NCBI RefSeq assembly: GCF_001665685.1 | Contig: NZ_LZTB01000120.1 | Coordinates: forward strand, 1-64,000 | Direction of reading: 5' to 3' | Length of the DNA: 64,000 nt | Source: Mycobacterium sp. 852013-50091_SCH5140682 | GTDB lineage: Bacteria; Actinomycetota; Actinomycetes; Mycobacteriales; Mycobacteriaceae | Part shown: positions 8,881-18,328 of the stretch, in pieces | Numbering within the stretch: the stretch's first letter is position 1 | How the letters are laid out: every line of letters begins with the position of its first letter | Notes under the pieces: model-generated | What the model was told of the DNA's origin: nothing | Seen by the model: only the letters and a program-made list of their open reading frames with translations | Database searches by the model: none | Translations under genes and position numbers: made by a program

Positions 8881-10908
8881 TTAGGTGGTGGCCAGCGCCG
8901 GGGCGTCCGACGTGGTGACGGTGGGTTTGGCGAACTGCTTGGCCGTGACCACGGCCAGGGCGCTGACGACGGTGCCGGCAGCGAGTGCGACCACGAACCA
9001 CGCCAGGTTGCCGATCGCGAAGAACACGAAGATGCCGCCGTGCGGGGCCTTGGAGCTGACGTCGAAGGCCATGATCAGGCCACCGGTGACCGCTCCGCCG
9101 AACATCATCGACGGGATGACCCGGAACGGGTCGGCCGCGGCGAACGGGATGGCGCCCTCGGAGATGAACGAGAGACCCAAGAGCCATGCGGCGCGGCCAT
9201 TTTCACGCTCGGGCTCACTGAACAGCCCGGGCCGCACGGTAGTTGCCAGCGCCATGGCCAACGGCGGCACCATGCCGGCGGCCATCACGGCGGCCATGAT
9301 CCGCAGTGAGGCGGGGTCGGCGACGTTGAGTCCGGCGGTGGCGAAGGCATAGGCGGCCTTGTTCACCGGTCCGCCGAGGTCGAAGCACATCATCAGACCA
9401 AGGATGACACCAAGCAGGATCACCGAGCTGCCGGACAGGCCGCCGAGCCAGTGAGTGAGGCCGGAAGTGATGGCGGCCAGCGGCCGGCCGAGCAGCATGA
9501 ACATCAGCAGGCCGACGATCAGTGAGGCTCCGAGCGGAATCACCACGACCGGCATCAGCCCACGGAACCACTTCGGCACCTTGAAGGAACTGATCCACAG
9601 GGCGGCGAAGCCGGCGATCAAACCGCCCACGATGCCGCCGATGAACCCTCCGCCGACGAAGACCGCCACGGCTCCCGCGGTGAAACCGGGTGCGATACCG
9701 GGCCGGTCAGCGATGGCGAAGGAGATGTAGCCGGCCAGCGCGGGGACGAGGAAGCCGAAGGCCAGCCCGCCGAGGCTGAACAGCACCGCCCCGAGGTACT
9801 GGGTGAACCCGCCGCTGGGCAGGTTGGTCAGCGAGTTGGTGGTGGCGATGATGTGTGCCATCGAATCCGTTTGACCGGCAGGCTTGTTGGCGATCTCGTA
9901 GCCGCCGAACAGGAAGCCGAGGGCGATGAGCAGACCACCGGCCGCGACGAACGGGATCATGTAGCTCACGCCGGTGAGCAGGATCTGCCGCAGTCGGGTG
10001 CCCCAGCCCAGGCCGCCGCCGGCGGTGGACGGCGCGGCCGACGCGGCTGCGTCCCCGGCGACCCGTGGTGCGTTGGGATCGCTTGCCGCACTGACAGCTT
10101 CGGCGATCATCTTGCCGGGCTCGTTGATGGCGCGTTTCACGCCGGAGGCGATCACGGGTTTACCGGCGAAGCGCTGCCGGTCCTTGACCCCGACGTCGGT
10201 GGCGAAGATGACGGCGTCGGCTTCGGCGATGGTCGATGCCGACAGTGGGGTGCTGCCGGACGAGCCCTGGGTCTCGACGGTGAAGTTCACCCCGGCTTCC
10301 TGGGCGGCGAGCTTCAAGGCGTCGGCGGCCATGTAGGTGTGGGCGATGCCGGTGGGGCAGGCCGTGATGGCGACTATCGAGACACTCTTGGGCGTGGCCG
10401 CCGAAGGAGCAGCTGCGGCAGTCGGAGCAGGTGCAGCAGCGGGGACGGCCGGCGCCGGGTTGACGACACCGTCCACCAGTGCCACCACCTCGTCGGCGGT
10501 CGCGGCGCTGCGCAGCGATGCCACGAAGTCCTTGCGGACCAGCGCTCGGGCCAGACTGGACAGCAGTTTCATGTGTTCGGCGCCACCGGATTCCGGCGCG
10601 GCGATGAGAAACGCGAGATCGGCCGGGCCGTCGGGGGCGCCGAAGTCGATGCCGGGGGACAGCCGCGCGAAGCCGATGGTCGGCGCGTCGACATAGGGCG
10701 ATCGGCAGTGCGGGATCGCGATGCCACCCGGCAGACCGGTGGCGGACTGGGCCTCGCGGGCCAGCGCCGCGCCGATCAGGCCGTCGGCATCGGAGCTGCG
10801 TCCCGCAGAGGCGAGCGCACCGGCGAGCCGGCCGATGACGGCTTCCTTGTCACCGTCGACGGCGACGTCGAGCAGGACGAGTTCTGGGGTGATGATCGGT
10901 TGAGTCAT
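8881..10908 (-). CDS. fruA: PTS fructose transporter subunit IIABC
   Basis: Single-chain fructose permease that imports fructose and phosphorylates it to fructose 1-phosphate. Domain order is IIA (residues 1-150, active His67 in IPHCR), an Ala/Pro-rich linker (150-174), IIB (Cys184 in ITACPTGIAH) and a C-terminal multi-span IIC membrane domain (about 300-660). The length of 675 fits. Its start overlaps the fruK stop by ATGA, and ptsH follows, giving a deoR-fruK-fruA-ptsH operon. Confidence 0.95.
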   Translation of the reverse strand: MTQPIITPELVLLDVAVDGDKEAVIGRLAGALASAGRSSDADGLIGAALAREAQSATGLPGGIAIPHCRSPYVDAPTIGFARLSPGIDFGAPDGPADLAFLIAAPESGGAEHMKLLSSLARALVRKDFVASLRSAATADEVVALVDGVVNPAPAVPAAAPAPTAAAAPSAATPKSVSIVAITACPTGIAHTYMAADALKLAAQEAGVNFTVETQGSSGSTPLSASTIAEADAVIFATDVGVKDRQRFAGKPVIASGVKRAINEPGKMIAEAVSAASDPNAPRVAGDAAASAAPSTAGGGLGWGTRLRQILLTGVSYMIPFVAAGGLLIALGFLFGGYEIANKPAGQTDSMAHIIATTNSLTNLPSGGFTQYLGAVLFSLGGLAFGFLVPALAGYISFAIADRPGIAPGFTAGAVAVFVGGGFIGGIVGGLIAGFAALWISSFKVPKWFRGLMPVVVIPLGASLIVGLLMFMLLGRPLAAITSGLTHWLGGLSGSSVILLGVILGLMMCFDLGGPVNKAAYAFATAGLNVADPASLRIMAAVMAAGMVPPLAMALATTVRPGLFSEPERENGRAAWLLGLSFISEGAIPFAAADPFRVIPSMMFGGAVTGGLIMAFDVSSKAPHGGIFVFFAIGNLAWFVVALAAGTVVSALAVVTAKQFAKPTVTTSDAPALATT

Positions 10909-11873
10909 AGCGGCACCTTCATGGCGTGGATATGGACGGCATCGAGGTCGAGTTGGGCGGGGGCGGGCAGGGCAGATCCGGGCAGAGCGGCGGCGGCACT
11001 GCCGTAGCCGACGGCCATGCGCAGCCGTTGTGGCGGTTCGGCACCGCCGGCCGCGGCGCGCAGGTAGCCGGCCAGGGAGGCGTCGCCTGCCCCGACGGTG
11101 CTGCGCGGGGTGATGGGCGGTGGCGTGGCGTGCCAGGCTCCGTCCCGGTCGACGAGCACGGCACCTGCCGCGCCCAGAGTGGCCAGTACCGCGCCGACAC
11201 CGCGGTCGATCAACTGGGTGGCGGCTGCCACGACCGGTGCCGGATCACCCTGTCCGGCAGCTTCTTCGAGTTCCGCAGCCGACGCGCCGACCAGGTCGGC
11301 CAGTTCTTCGGCGTTGGGCTTGATCAGGTCGGGGGCAGCGACCTCGAATGCCGCGGCGAGTGCCGCGAGCGGGGCTTCGGAGGTGTCCACGGCCACCTGG
11401 CAGTCCAGCGGCGCCAGTTGCGCCACGATGCGGGCGTACCAGTCGACGGGGGCTCCGGGAGGCAAGGATCCGGACAGCACGACCCATGACGCAGACAGGG
11501 CCCGGTGCACCACGCAGTCGGTGAGAGCGGCCAGGGACGCTTCGTCGAGCAGCGCCCCGCGCTCGTTGACTTTGGTTGTGGTGCCGTCTGTTTCGGTGAT
11601 CGCGAGGTTGGTGCGGACGGGCTCGGCGATGGGTACCGCGGTGAACGGGACGCCGCGGGAGCGCAGCGCGCTCAGCAGCGGATCGGTATCGGCGGCGGGG
11701 AGCACTGCCAGCGCGTCGACACCGGCGAGGGTGAGGGCGCGAGCGACGTTGATGCCCTTGCCGCCGGGCTCGACTGTGACGGTGTCGATGCGTTGTACCG
11801 CGCCGCGGATGAGCGGGCCCGGCAGTGTGACAGTGCGATCCAGGCTGGGGTTGGGTGTGACGGTGACGATCAT
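10905..11873 (-). CDS. fruK: 1-phosphofructokinase
   Basis: PfkB-family kinase converting fructose 1-phosphate to fructose 1,6-bisphosphate with ATP, the step after the IIABC permease. The 322 residues carry the N-terminal GGKGINVARAL signature (about residues 37-47) and the C-terminal GAGDASLAG motif with the catalytic Asp. The N-terminal PNPSLDRT sequence is typical of FruK/LacC enzymes. ATGA overlaps link it to both the upstream regulator and the downstream permease gene. Confidence 0.95.
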   Translation of the reverse strand: MIVTVTPNPSLDRTVTLPGPLIRGAVQRIDTVTVEPGGKGINVARALTLAGVDALAVLPAADTDPLLSALRSRGVPFTAVPIAEPVRTNLAITETDGTTTKVNERGALLDEASLAALTDCVVHRALSASWVVLSGSLPPGAPVDWYARIVAQLAPLDCQVAVDTSEAPLAALAAAFEVAAPDLIKPNAEELADLVGASAAELEEAAGQGDPAPVVAAATQLIDRGVGAVLATLGAAGAVLVDRDGAWHATPPPITPRSTVGAGDASLAGYLRAAAGGAEPPQRLRMAVGYGSAAAALPGSALPAPAQLDLDAVHIHAMKVPL

Positions 11874-12637
11874 GCGATCACCACCTCGACGCCGTGCGAT
11901 GTCAGCTCGCCGCGGTCGCCCGCCGGGACATCGCTGTCGGTGATCAGGGTGTCGACGCTGTCGATCGGGGCGAAGCTGATGAAGTCCTCGCGGCCCACCT
12001 TGGACGAGTCCGCAGTCACCACAACGTAATTGGCGGCCGCGACCATGGCGCGTTTGATGGCCGCCTCGTCGGAGTCGGGGGTCGAGAGGCCGTGCCGCAC
12101 GGTGATGCCGTTGGTGCCCATGAATGCGACGTCGACCCTCAGCGTGCTCAACACGGCCAGGGCGTGCTCGCCGACAGCGGCCTGGGTGAGGCCGCGGACC
12201 CGTCCGCCGAGCAGCTGCAATGTGATGGTCGGGCTGCCGGCCAGCCGGGCCGCGATCGGCACCGAGTTGGTCACCACGGTGAACTCCCGGTCGGTCGGCA
12301 GCTGTGCGGCGATACGTGCCGTGGTGGTTCCGGCGTCCAGCAGTATGGTGGCGCCGCTGAGCGGCAGGAAGTCGAGGGCCGCGGTGGCGATCGCATCTTT
12401 TTGTTCGGCCCGGGTGGTGTCCCGTTCACCCACGCCCGATTCGACGAGGTGCAAGGTGCGGGCCGGGACGGCGCCGCCGTGGACGCGATGCAACAGTCCG
12501 GCCTTGTCGAGGACGGCCAGGTCCCGGCGGACGGTTTCAGTAGTGACGTCATAGGTCTGTGCCAGCTCTGCGACAGAGGCGCGTCCCCTGGTCATCACCA
12601 GCGCGGCGATGGCCTGCTGACGTTCTTCGGCGTACAT
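11870..12637 (-). CDS. DeoR-family repressor of the fructose PTS operon
   Basis: 255-residue DeoR/GlpR-type regulator. The N-terminal winged helix (about residues 3-57) has the signature TTETVRRDLAVLDKAGLLHR followed by HGGA; the C-terminal effector domain (DeoRC) starts with the DAGTTT sugar-phosphate loop. It is first in the operon with fruK and fruA and divergent from ptsI, so it probably represses both directions with fructose 1-phosphate or a related sugar phosphate as inducer. That ligand is inferred from context. Confidence 0.9.
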   Translation of the reverse strand: MYAEERQQAIAALVMTRGRASVAELAQTYDVTTETVRRDLAVLDKAGLLHRVHGGAVPARTLHLVESGVGERDTTRAEQKDAIATAALDFLPLSGATILLDAGTTTARIAAQLPTDREFTVVTNSVPIAARLAGSPTITLQLLGGRVRGLTQAAVGEHALAVLSTLRVDVAFMGTNGITVRHGLSTPDSDEAAIKRAMVAAANYVVVTADSSKVGREDFISFAPIDSVDTLITDSDVPAGDRGELTSHGVEVVIA

Positions 12638-12704
12638 GACCCTCCGTTTGTGTGGGTTCCGGCACCAACTGAATGTTGATATGTGTTGTTTTACGCCTGA
12701 TCGT

Positions 12705-12718
12705 GTTGACTTGTCAAC
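12705..12718. promoter_or_regulatory. putative operator/promoter between the DeoR gene and ptsI
   Basis: The 103-bp divergent spacer holds a perfect dyad GTTGAC-TT-GTCAAC. Its left arm contains a -35-like TTGACT for ptsI, and AGTAAT (12726-12731) could be a weak -10, though the spacing of 14 is short. Binding here would control ptsI and possibly the deoR operon. This is a sequence observation without binding data. Confidence 0.45.
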
Positions 12719-12740
12719 GGTTTCTAGTAATCTGTCTCAC

Positions 12741-14423
12741 ATGAGCACTTCATCTCCGGTTACTTCACACGTCGTCCTGCGCGGAGTCCCTGTGGTGGGA
12801 GGCGTGCAGTGTGCACCCGTGATCCGCCCGGGCCGGCTGCCCGTCGTCGACGCTCCCGCGGGTGATGTCGAGGAGTCGGCACGGGCAGCGGAAGCCACGC
12901 GCTTCAGTACGGCGGCGGCGACCGTCGCCAACCGCTTGCGTGACCGGGCGGGGCGCGCCACCGGCGCGGCCTCCGAGGTGCTGGCTGCCACCGCCACGCT
13001 GGCCCAGGACCGGGCTTGGTTGGGCGCTGCCGAGAAACGCATTGCCGGCGGTGCACCTGCGGTGCGCGCGGTCGGCGAGGCCGTCGACCAGTTCGTCGCT
13101 CTCTTCACCCAGCTGGGCGGATTGATGGCCGAGCGGGTGACCGACCTGCGCGATATCCGCGACCGCGTGATCGCCGAACTGTCCGGCCTGCCTGAGCCCG
13201 GGGTGCCGCTGCCGGATGTGCCGTCGATTCTGTGCGCCGAGGACCTCGCCCCCGCGGACACCGCGGGCCTCGACCCGTCGTTGGTGATCGGCCTGGCCAC
13301 GACATTGGGCGGTCCCACCAGCCACACCGCGATCATCGCCCGCCAGCTGGGTATCCCGTGTGTCGTCGCGGTCGAGGGGCTCGATGACGTCGCCGCAGGC
13401 GCCACGGTCCTGCTCGACGGAACCACCGGCACTCTCACCGTCGACCCCGATCCGCTCGAGGCGGCAACCGCCGTCACCGCCGCGCAACACGCGGCCGAAC
13501 AGGCCCGGCAATGGACCGGCCCGGGGGCCACTGCCGACGGCCATGCCGTTGCGGTCCTGGCCAATGTGCAGGACGGGGCCGCGGCTCGGGCGGCGCGGCA
13601 GACCCCTGCCGAGGGGGTGGGGCTGTTCCGCACCGAGTTGTGCTTCCTCAACCGGGACACCGAACCGTCTGTCGCCGAGCAAGCCAAGATCTACGGCGAG
13701 GTGCTCGACGCGTTCGGTGGTCATAAGGTCGTGATCCGCACGCTCGACGCCGGTTCGGACAAGCCACTGAAATTCGCGGGCCATCCCGACGAGGCCAACC
13801 CGGCGCTCGGCGTGCGCGGCATCCGGATCGCCGAGGGCAATCCCGGGCTGCTGCACCGGCAGCTGGAGGCCATCGCCGCAGCCGGCACCGCGACCGGCAA
13901 TCAGCCGTGGGTGATGGCGCCCATGATCGCCACGGCAGCCGAGGCCAGGAGCTTCGCCGACGCCGCCCGCTCTTACGGCCTGACCCCGGGCGTGATGATC
14001 GAGGTGCCCGCAGCGGCGCTGCTGGCCGACAAGATCCTCGAGCACGTCGACTTCCTGTCGATCGGCACCAACGACCTGGCGCAGTACACGATGGCCGCCG
14101 ATCGGATGTCGGCTGACCTGGCGACCTTGACCGATCCCTGGCAGCCCGCCGTGCTGGCGCTGGTGGCCATGGCGGTACGGGGCGGCGCGGCTGTCGGTAA
14201 GCCGGTGGGCGTGTGCGGCGAAGCGGCGGCCGATCCGCTGCTGGCTTGCGTGCTGGTGGGTCTCGGGGTGACGTCACTGTCGGCGGCGTCGGCGGCGATT
14301 CCGGCGGTCGGCGCGAAGCTCGCCCAGGCCAGCTTGCAGCAGTGCCGCGAGGCGGCCGATGCGGTGTTGGGGACGGCGACCGCGACCGAGGCGCGGGCTG
14401 CCGCGTTGACCCTCCTGCAGTAA
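12741..14423 (+). CDS. ptsI: PTS enzyme I (phosphoenolpyruvate-protein phosphotransferase)
   Basis: Cytoplasmic enzyme that takes phosphate from PEP and passes it to HPr. The 560 residues show the swivelling His domain with active His195 in GGPTSHTAIIARQLGIP, and the C-terminal PEP-binding TIM barrel with GVGLFRTEL, SIGTNDLAQYTMAADR and the catalytic Cys in VGVCGEA. The ATG at 12741 gives the usual enzyme I N-terminus; the frame is open 35 codons further upstream, but that would run through the divergent promoter. It is transcribed away from the fru operon. Confidence 0.95.
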   Translation: MSTSSPVTSHVVLRGVPVVGGVQCAPVIRPGRLPVVDAPAGDVEESARAAEATRFSTAAATVANRLRDRAGRATGAASEVLAATATLAQDRAWLGAAEKRIAGGAPAVRAVGEAVDQFVALFTQLGGLMAERVTDLRDIRDRVIAELSGLPEPGVPLPDVPSILCAEDLAPADTAGLDPSLVIGLATTLGGPTSHTAIIARQLGIPCVVAVEGLDDVAAGATVLLDGTTGTLTVDPDPLEAATAVTAAQHAAEQARQWTGPGATADGHAVAVLANVQDGAAARAARQTPAEGVGLFRTELCFLNRDTEPSVAEQAKIYGEVLDAFGGHKVVIRTLDAGSDKPLKFAGHPDEANPALGVRGIRIAEGNPGLLHRQLEAIAAAGTATGNQPWVMAPMIATAAEARSFADAARSYGLTPGVMIEVPAAALLADKILEHVDFLSIGTNDLAQYTMAADRMSADLATLTDPWQPAVLALVAMAVRGGAAVGKPVGVCGEAAADPLLACVLVGLGVTSLSAASAAIPAVGAKLAQASLQQCREAADAVLGTATATEARAAALTLLQ

Positions 14424-14462
14424 GCGGGCAGTGGGGAATAATCGGACCGCAGTCCGGTTATA

Positions 14463-14484
14463 GGGGTATCAGCTCAGATACCCC
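14463..14484 (+). promoter_or_regulatory. inverted repeat touching the pirin ribosome-binding site
   Basis: A perfect repeat GGGGTATC-AGCTCA-GATACCCC ends directly at the AGGAGG ribosome site (14485-14490). A second small hairpin (CGGAC-CGCA-GTCCG, 14443-14456) lies just upstream. It could be an operator or an RNA hairpin limiting ribosome access; the first small hairpin may help terminate ptsI. Confidence 0.45.
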
Positions 14485-14495
14485 AGGAGGTACAG

Positions 14496-15470
14496 ATGCC
14501 AGCCATCACCGCCGACACCCTGACCCTGCCGCGCATCGCGGCACCCAAGGCGTCGGACACCGAACGCCCCGTTCGGTCCATCACCACCGGCCCGCGCGGC
14601 TACGAGGGCGAAGGATTCCCCGTGGTGCGCGCATTCGCCGGTGTCAGTGCCGCCGACCTCGACCCGTTCGTCCACATGGACCAGATGGGTGAGGTGGAGT
14701 ACCGGCCGGGTGAGCCCCGTGGCACCGACTGGCACCCGCACCGCGGCTTCGAAACTGTCACCTACATGATCGACGGCCGGTTCGCCCACCAGGATTCCCA
14801 TGGTGGCGGCGGGCTGATCACCGACGGCGCCACTCAATGGATGACGGCAGGGTCCGGCATCCTGCACATCGAGACCCCGCCGGCCGAGCTCGTCGAGAGC
14901 GGCGGCACGTTCCACGGCATCCAGCTGTGGGTGAACCTGCCCCGCAAGGACAAGTTCGCGACACCGAAATACCAGGCGATCGAGGGCAACGAAGCCAAGC
15001 TGCTGTCGTCGCAGGACGGTGGTTCGCTCGTGCGCATCATCGCCGGTGAGATCGACGGAGCTCAGGGCCCTGGAGCGACGCACACGCCCATCACCATGGC
15101 GCACGCCACGGTCGAACCGGGTGCTCAGCTCAACCTGCCCTGGAACCGCGATTTCAACGCCCTGGTCTACGTGCTCAGCGGACGCGGCAGCGTCGGCCCG
15201 GTCGCACACCCGATCCACCAGGGACAACTGGCGGTCTTCGGACCCGGTGACCGCATCACGGTGGCCGCCGAGGGCACCCAGGATTCGAACCGGCCCGCGC
15301 TGGAGATCCTGCTGCTGGGTGGCCGGCCGATCCGGGAACCGGTGTTCCACTACGGTCCGTTCGTGATGAACTCCAAGGCCGAGTTGATCCAGGCGCTGGA
15401 GGACTACCAGTCCGGCAAGTTCGGACAGATCCCGGCGGACGCGCTGATGCCGCACCGGCCGTTCAACTGA
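14496..15470 (+). CDS. pirin family protein
   Basis: Bicupin protein of 324 residues. The metal ligands of pirin are all present: His80 and His82 in WHPHRGFETVTY, and His124 and Glu126 in GILHIE. Bacterial pirins bind iron and some act as quercetin 2,3-dioxygenases or redox sensors; the substrate cannot be told from sequence. A strong AGGAGG site precedes the ATG. It converges with the FUSC gene, with only 4 bp between the stops. Confidence 0.9.
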   Translation: MPAITADTLTLPRIAAPKASDTERPVRSITTGPRGYEGEGFPVVRAFAGVSAADLDPFVHMDQMGEVEYRPGEPRGTDWHPHRGFETVTYMIDGRFAHQDSHGGGGLITDGATQWMTAGSGILHIETPPAELVESGGTFHGIQLWVNLPRKDKFATPKYQAIEGNEAKLLSSQDGGSLVRIIAGEIDGAQGPGATHTPITMAHATVEPGAQLNLPWNRDFNALVYVLSGRGSVGPVAHPIHQGQLAVFGPGDRITVAAEGTQDSNRPALEILLLGGRPIREPVFHYGPFVMNSKAELIQALEDYQSGKFGQIPADALMPHRPFN

Positions 15471-15474
15471 CGCG

Positions 15475-17616
15475 TTACCGCATGGTCTCGGCGGGCTGCG
15501 GATACAGCAGTTCCAGCTCGCCGAGGTTGGCGGCCACCGCCACCAGCGGCAGCGCGGCCGAGACCGCGAGATCGTCACCGGTGGACTCGGCCCGCAGACA
15601 TCGCACCAGGCTGTCGCTGATCGGGATCAGTGCCCGGGTGTCGCCCCCGACCAGCCGTGCACAGATCGCCTGCGCATGCACCTCCAGTACGTCCCGCGTC
15701 CGCTGATAGGCACCCAGCGGCGGCGGGACGACATCGGCGATCAACTCGGCGGCCGCGCGAACCCGAATCGCCCGGTTGGCAGCCTTCACCACGGGAGCGC
15801 GCAGGTCCGACGGGCCGCCGTTCTCCGAAAGATAATGGCGCACAGAGTCGTCCAGAACGCGCGTCGCGCGTAGCCCGTCGTAGCTGAGGGCGTTCACGCG
15901 GTCGTCGGCCTCCTCGGACGCGCCCCGCGTGGCGCGCAACACCGCGGCGCGCAAGAATTTCGCCCCGACCACCCGGGCATCGTTGATCGCTTTCGACACC
16001 GACGCCGACGCGCCTCGCGGCCACAGCAGCAACGACACCACGATGCCGACGGACGCGCCGACCACGACATCCTCGACGCGGAGCAGGCCTACCCGCCAAC
16101 CGGTCGGCACGATCAGGTTGAAGTTGATCAGCACCATCATGGTGAAAGCTGCCTGACCAGCCGTGAACGACATGACGCCCGGCACATACGCCGAGCCGAA
16201 CGCGACCACCGGCAGCAGTGCCCACAGCACCACCGGATCGACCCCGACCAGTTTGATCAGGATCGCGCCGAGCACGAAACCCACTGCCGTGCCCGCCACT
16301 GCCCGCAGCACTCGCGTCCCGGTGGCCAGTGCGCTGCTGCGCAGCACTGACATGGCGCCGAGTACCACCCAGAACCCATGCTGCACGGGGAACACATGCG
16401 TGACCCAGACTGCCAGCGCCAGGCCGAGGCCGGTGCGCACGCTGTTGCGCAGCACCACCGCCCGGGTGGCCAGAAATCCCCTGGCGATGGCCGCGACCGC
16501 GACGGTCTCCGGCATCACCCAGTCGGCGGCGCCCGTCTTCGGCAGCCGCATACCCAGCACTCGGGCCCACACCGGCCGAGCGTCGGCCAATGCGGCGTTG
16601 CCGATGATCCGCCCGGTCACCGCGATGGTGGCCGAGGTGGTGCGCCGCACGAGCAGCGTTCGCCCGATGTCGACGGCGGTCTCGTCGTCGGGCGCGTCGA
16701 GCACCGCGACGATGTCGTCGCGGTAGGTGCCCTGGGCGACCGTCCGCTGTTCGGCCAGTGCTGCGTGCAGGTCCTCGCCATGGGCCGCCCGCTTGCCCAC
16801 ATCGCGGATGCGCAGCACCGCCGCACTGTCGCGCAGCACCCGCACCGCCGTATCGCGCATCGGGCCGAGCAGGTCCCCGGTATCGCCGGTGACCTGGTCG
16901 GTCAGCCAGCCCAGATCGTCGACCACCCGCACCAGGGCCCGACTGCCCGCGGTCAGCGCCACCGGCCGATAGTCGGCGCCGAGGAAATTCGCGTACAGCG
17001 CGTTCATCGCGCGGGTGACGTCGCGGCCCGACGCGGTGCCCTCCAGCCGGTCGGCGAGCAGCCGGCACACCTGCGCGGCGTTGCGACGCAACTCGTCGTG
17101 ATGCCGCGGTGGAAACAGGAACAAGGCCGCGGGCACGCAGACCACCAGCGCGATCAGCCAGCCCAGCAGCCGGTCGGGGATCGGGCCGACGGGCGTGCAC
17201 AGCGGTAGCACGAACATCAGCAGCGTGGCGCGCTGACCGGCCGCGACGATTTCGCTGAGCACCCCGGAGAACGACACCACCGCGCCGATGACGAACATCG
17301 CGGCCACGCTCAGCCAGGGATGTGGCGCCAGCAGTGTGCCGAGGACGATCAGCACGGCGCCGTTGAACGCGAGGCCGCAGTAGGCCAGCGCGCGGGCTGC
17401 CCGGTTGCCGGGGAAGTCGGCGGTGATCAGCAGGGAGACGGCGCCGAAGATCGCGAACAGCGGGGTCTGCGAGCCGGGGCCGACGGTGAAGCCGATGGCC
17501 GCCGCGATGGGGATCATGATGGCCGCCCGGATCGCCCGGCGCAGCGCGTCGCGTTCGGGGTCGCGGTCACGGATCCGATCTACTGCCCGGTGCCAGAGCT
17601 CAACCGGGTTCAGCAT
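15475..17616 (-). CDS. FUSC-family membrane protein (aromatic acid exporter type)
   Basis: 713-residue inner-membrane protein with two blocks of hydrophobic helices (about residues 30-170 and 370-500), each followed by a helical cytoplasmic domain. This is the duplicated layout of fusaric acid resistance / AaeB-like efflux proteins. Substrate unknown; organic acid efflux is likely. A TetR gene ends about 11 bp upstream on the same strand, so the repressor and pump are probably co-transcribed. Confidence 0.82.
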   Translation of the reverse strand: MLNPVELWHRAVDRIRDRDPERDALRRAIRAAIMIPIAAAIGFTVGPGSQTPLFAIFGAVSLLITADFPGNRAARALAYCGLAFNGAVLIVLGTLLAPHPWLSVAAMFVIGAVVSFSGVLSEIVAAGQRATLLMFVLPLCTPVGPIPDRLLGWLIALVVCVPAALFLFPPRHHDELRRNAAQVCRLLADRLEGTASGRDVTRAMNALYANFLGADYRPVALTAGSRALVRVVDDLGWLTDQVTGDTGDLLGPMRDTAVRVLRDSAAVLRIRDVGKRAAHGEDLHAALAEQRTVAQGTYRDDIVAVLDAPDDETAVDIGRTLLVRRTTSATIAVTGRIIGNAALADARPVWARVLGMRLPKTGAADWVMPETVAVAAIARGFLATRAVVLRNSVRTGLGLALAVWVTHVFPVQHGFWVVLGAMSVLRSSALATGTRVLRAVAGTAVGFVLGAILIKLVGVDPVVLWALLPVVAFGSAYVPGVMSFTAGQAAFTMMVLINFNLIVPTGWRVGLLRVEDVVVGASVGIVVSLLLWPRGASASVSKAINDARVVGAKFLRAAVLRATRGASEEADDRVNALSYDGLRATRVLDDSVRHYLSENGGPSDLRAPVVKAANRAIRVRAAAELIADVVPPPLGAYQRTRDVLEVHAQAICARLVGGDTRALIPISDSLVRCLRAESTGDDLAVSAALPLVAVAANLGELELLYPQPAETMR

Positions 17617-17627
17617 GACTGCCGATG

Positions 17628-18203
17628 CTAGCCGGGTTGACCGATTTCAGGTGCCGGAGTGAACCGGCCAGATTCCAGAGAATCCCGCAGTTGATCGGTA
17701 ATCCATTGCAGGGCTTCGGTATTGCGCGGCAGGGTGCTCTGCTCATAACCGACGATGAGGTACACGCCCCACGCGGCGAAGTGCCGGGCAGTGGCTTCGT
17801 CGCCGATGATCTCCCGGGCCGATTCGTAGATGACGTCGAAGCGCAGCTGATCCACGACAGCCTGCACGGTATAGACGTCGGGATCCAGCGAACTCCACAC
17901 GCGGATCGCGGCCTCGGCGCCGTGCGGCAGTGCCAGCGCCTCGGCGATGAGGGTGTCGATCCGCCGGTGCGGGTCGGGATCGGCTCGCACGGCCTCCACC
18001 ACCCGCAGCGTGCGGGCCTGGCGCCAGTGGGCGATCAGCTCCCGGGTGTACGCCGCCCAGTTGGGAAAGTAGTGATAGAAGGACCCGGTGGTGACGCCGA
18101 GCCGATTGCACACCTCGGCGAGTTTCAGGCCGCCGTAACCCTGATCGGACAGCACGTCCAATCCCGTGTCGAAGTACGACTCTCGGGAAACGACGCCAGC
18201 CAT
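17628..18203 (-). CDS. TetR-family repressor of the adjacent FUSC exporter
   Basis: About 191 residues. N-terminal helix-turn-helix with VCNRLGVTTGSFYHYFPNW, the TetR recognition helix, then a helical ligand-binding domain. ATG at 18203 chosen; GTG at 18212 in the same frame is possible and no strong ribosome site decides. It is divergent from a second TetR gene at 18329 and directly upstream of the FUSC gene, which is its likely target. Confidence 0.85.
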   Translation of the reverse strand: MAGVVSRESYFDTGLDVLSDQGYGGLKLAEVCNRLGVTTGSFYHYFPNWAAYTRELIAHWRQARTLRVVEAVRADPDPHRRIDTLIAEALALPHGAEAAIRVWSSLDPDVYTVQAVVDQLRFDVIYESAREIIGDEATARHFAAWGVYLIVGYEQSTLPRNTEALQWITDQLRDSLESGRFTPAPEIGQPG

Positions 18204-18232
18204 CCAGGCCACGATAGTTCGTCAGTCAACCT

Positions 18233-18248
18233 ATATCGGCCCTGATAT
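18233..18248. promoter_or_regulatory. dyad between the two divergent TetR genes
   Basis: ATATC-N6-GATAT lies 30 bp upstream of the minus-strand TetR start in the spacer between divergent regulators. Its symmetry and place suit an autoregulatory TetR operator; which of the two proteins binds is unknown. Confidence 0.35.
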
Positions 18249-18328
18249 TTTGCTGAGAATGTCGCCGATGACGTCGCGACGGCAGGTGTTGCGACAAGTG
18301 CCGGGTGTGTTGTGGCACACTTTGTCGT

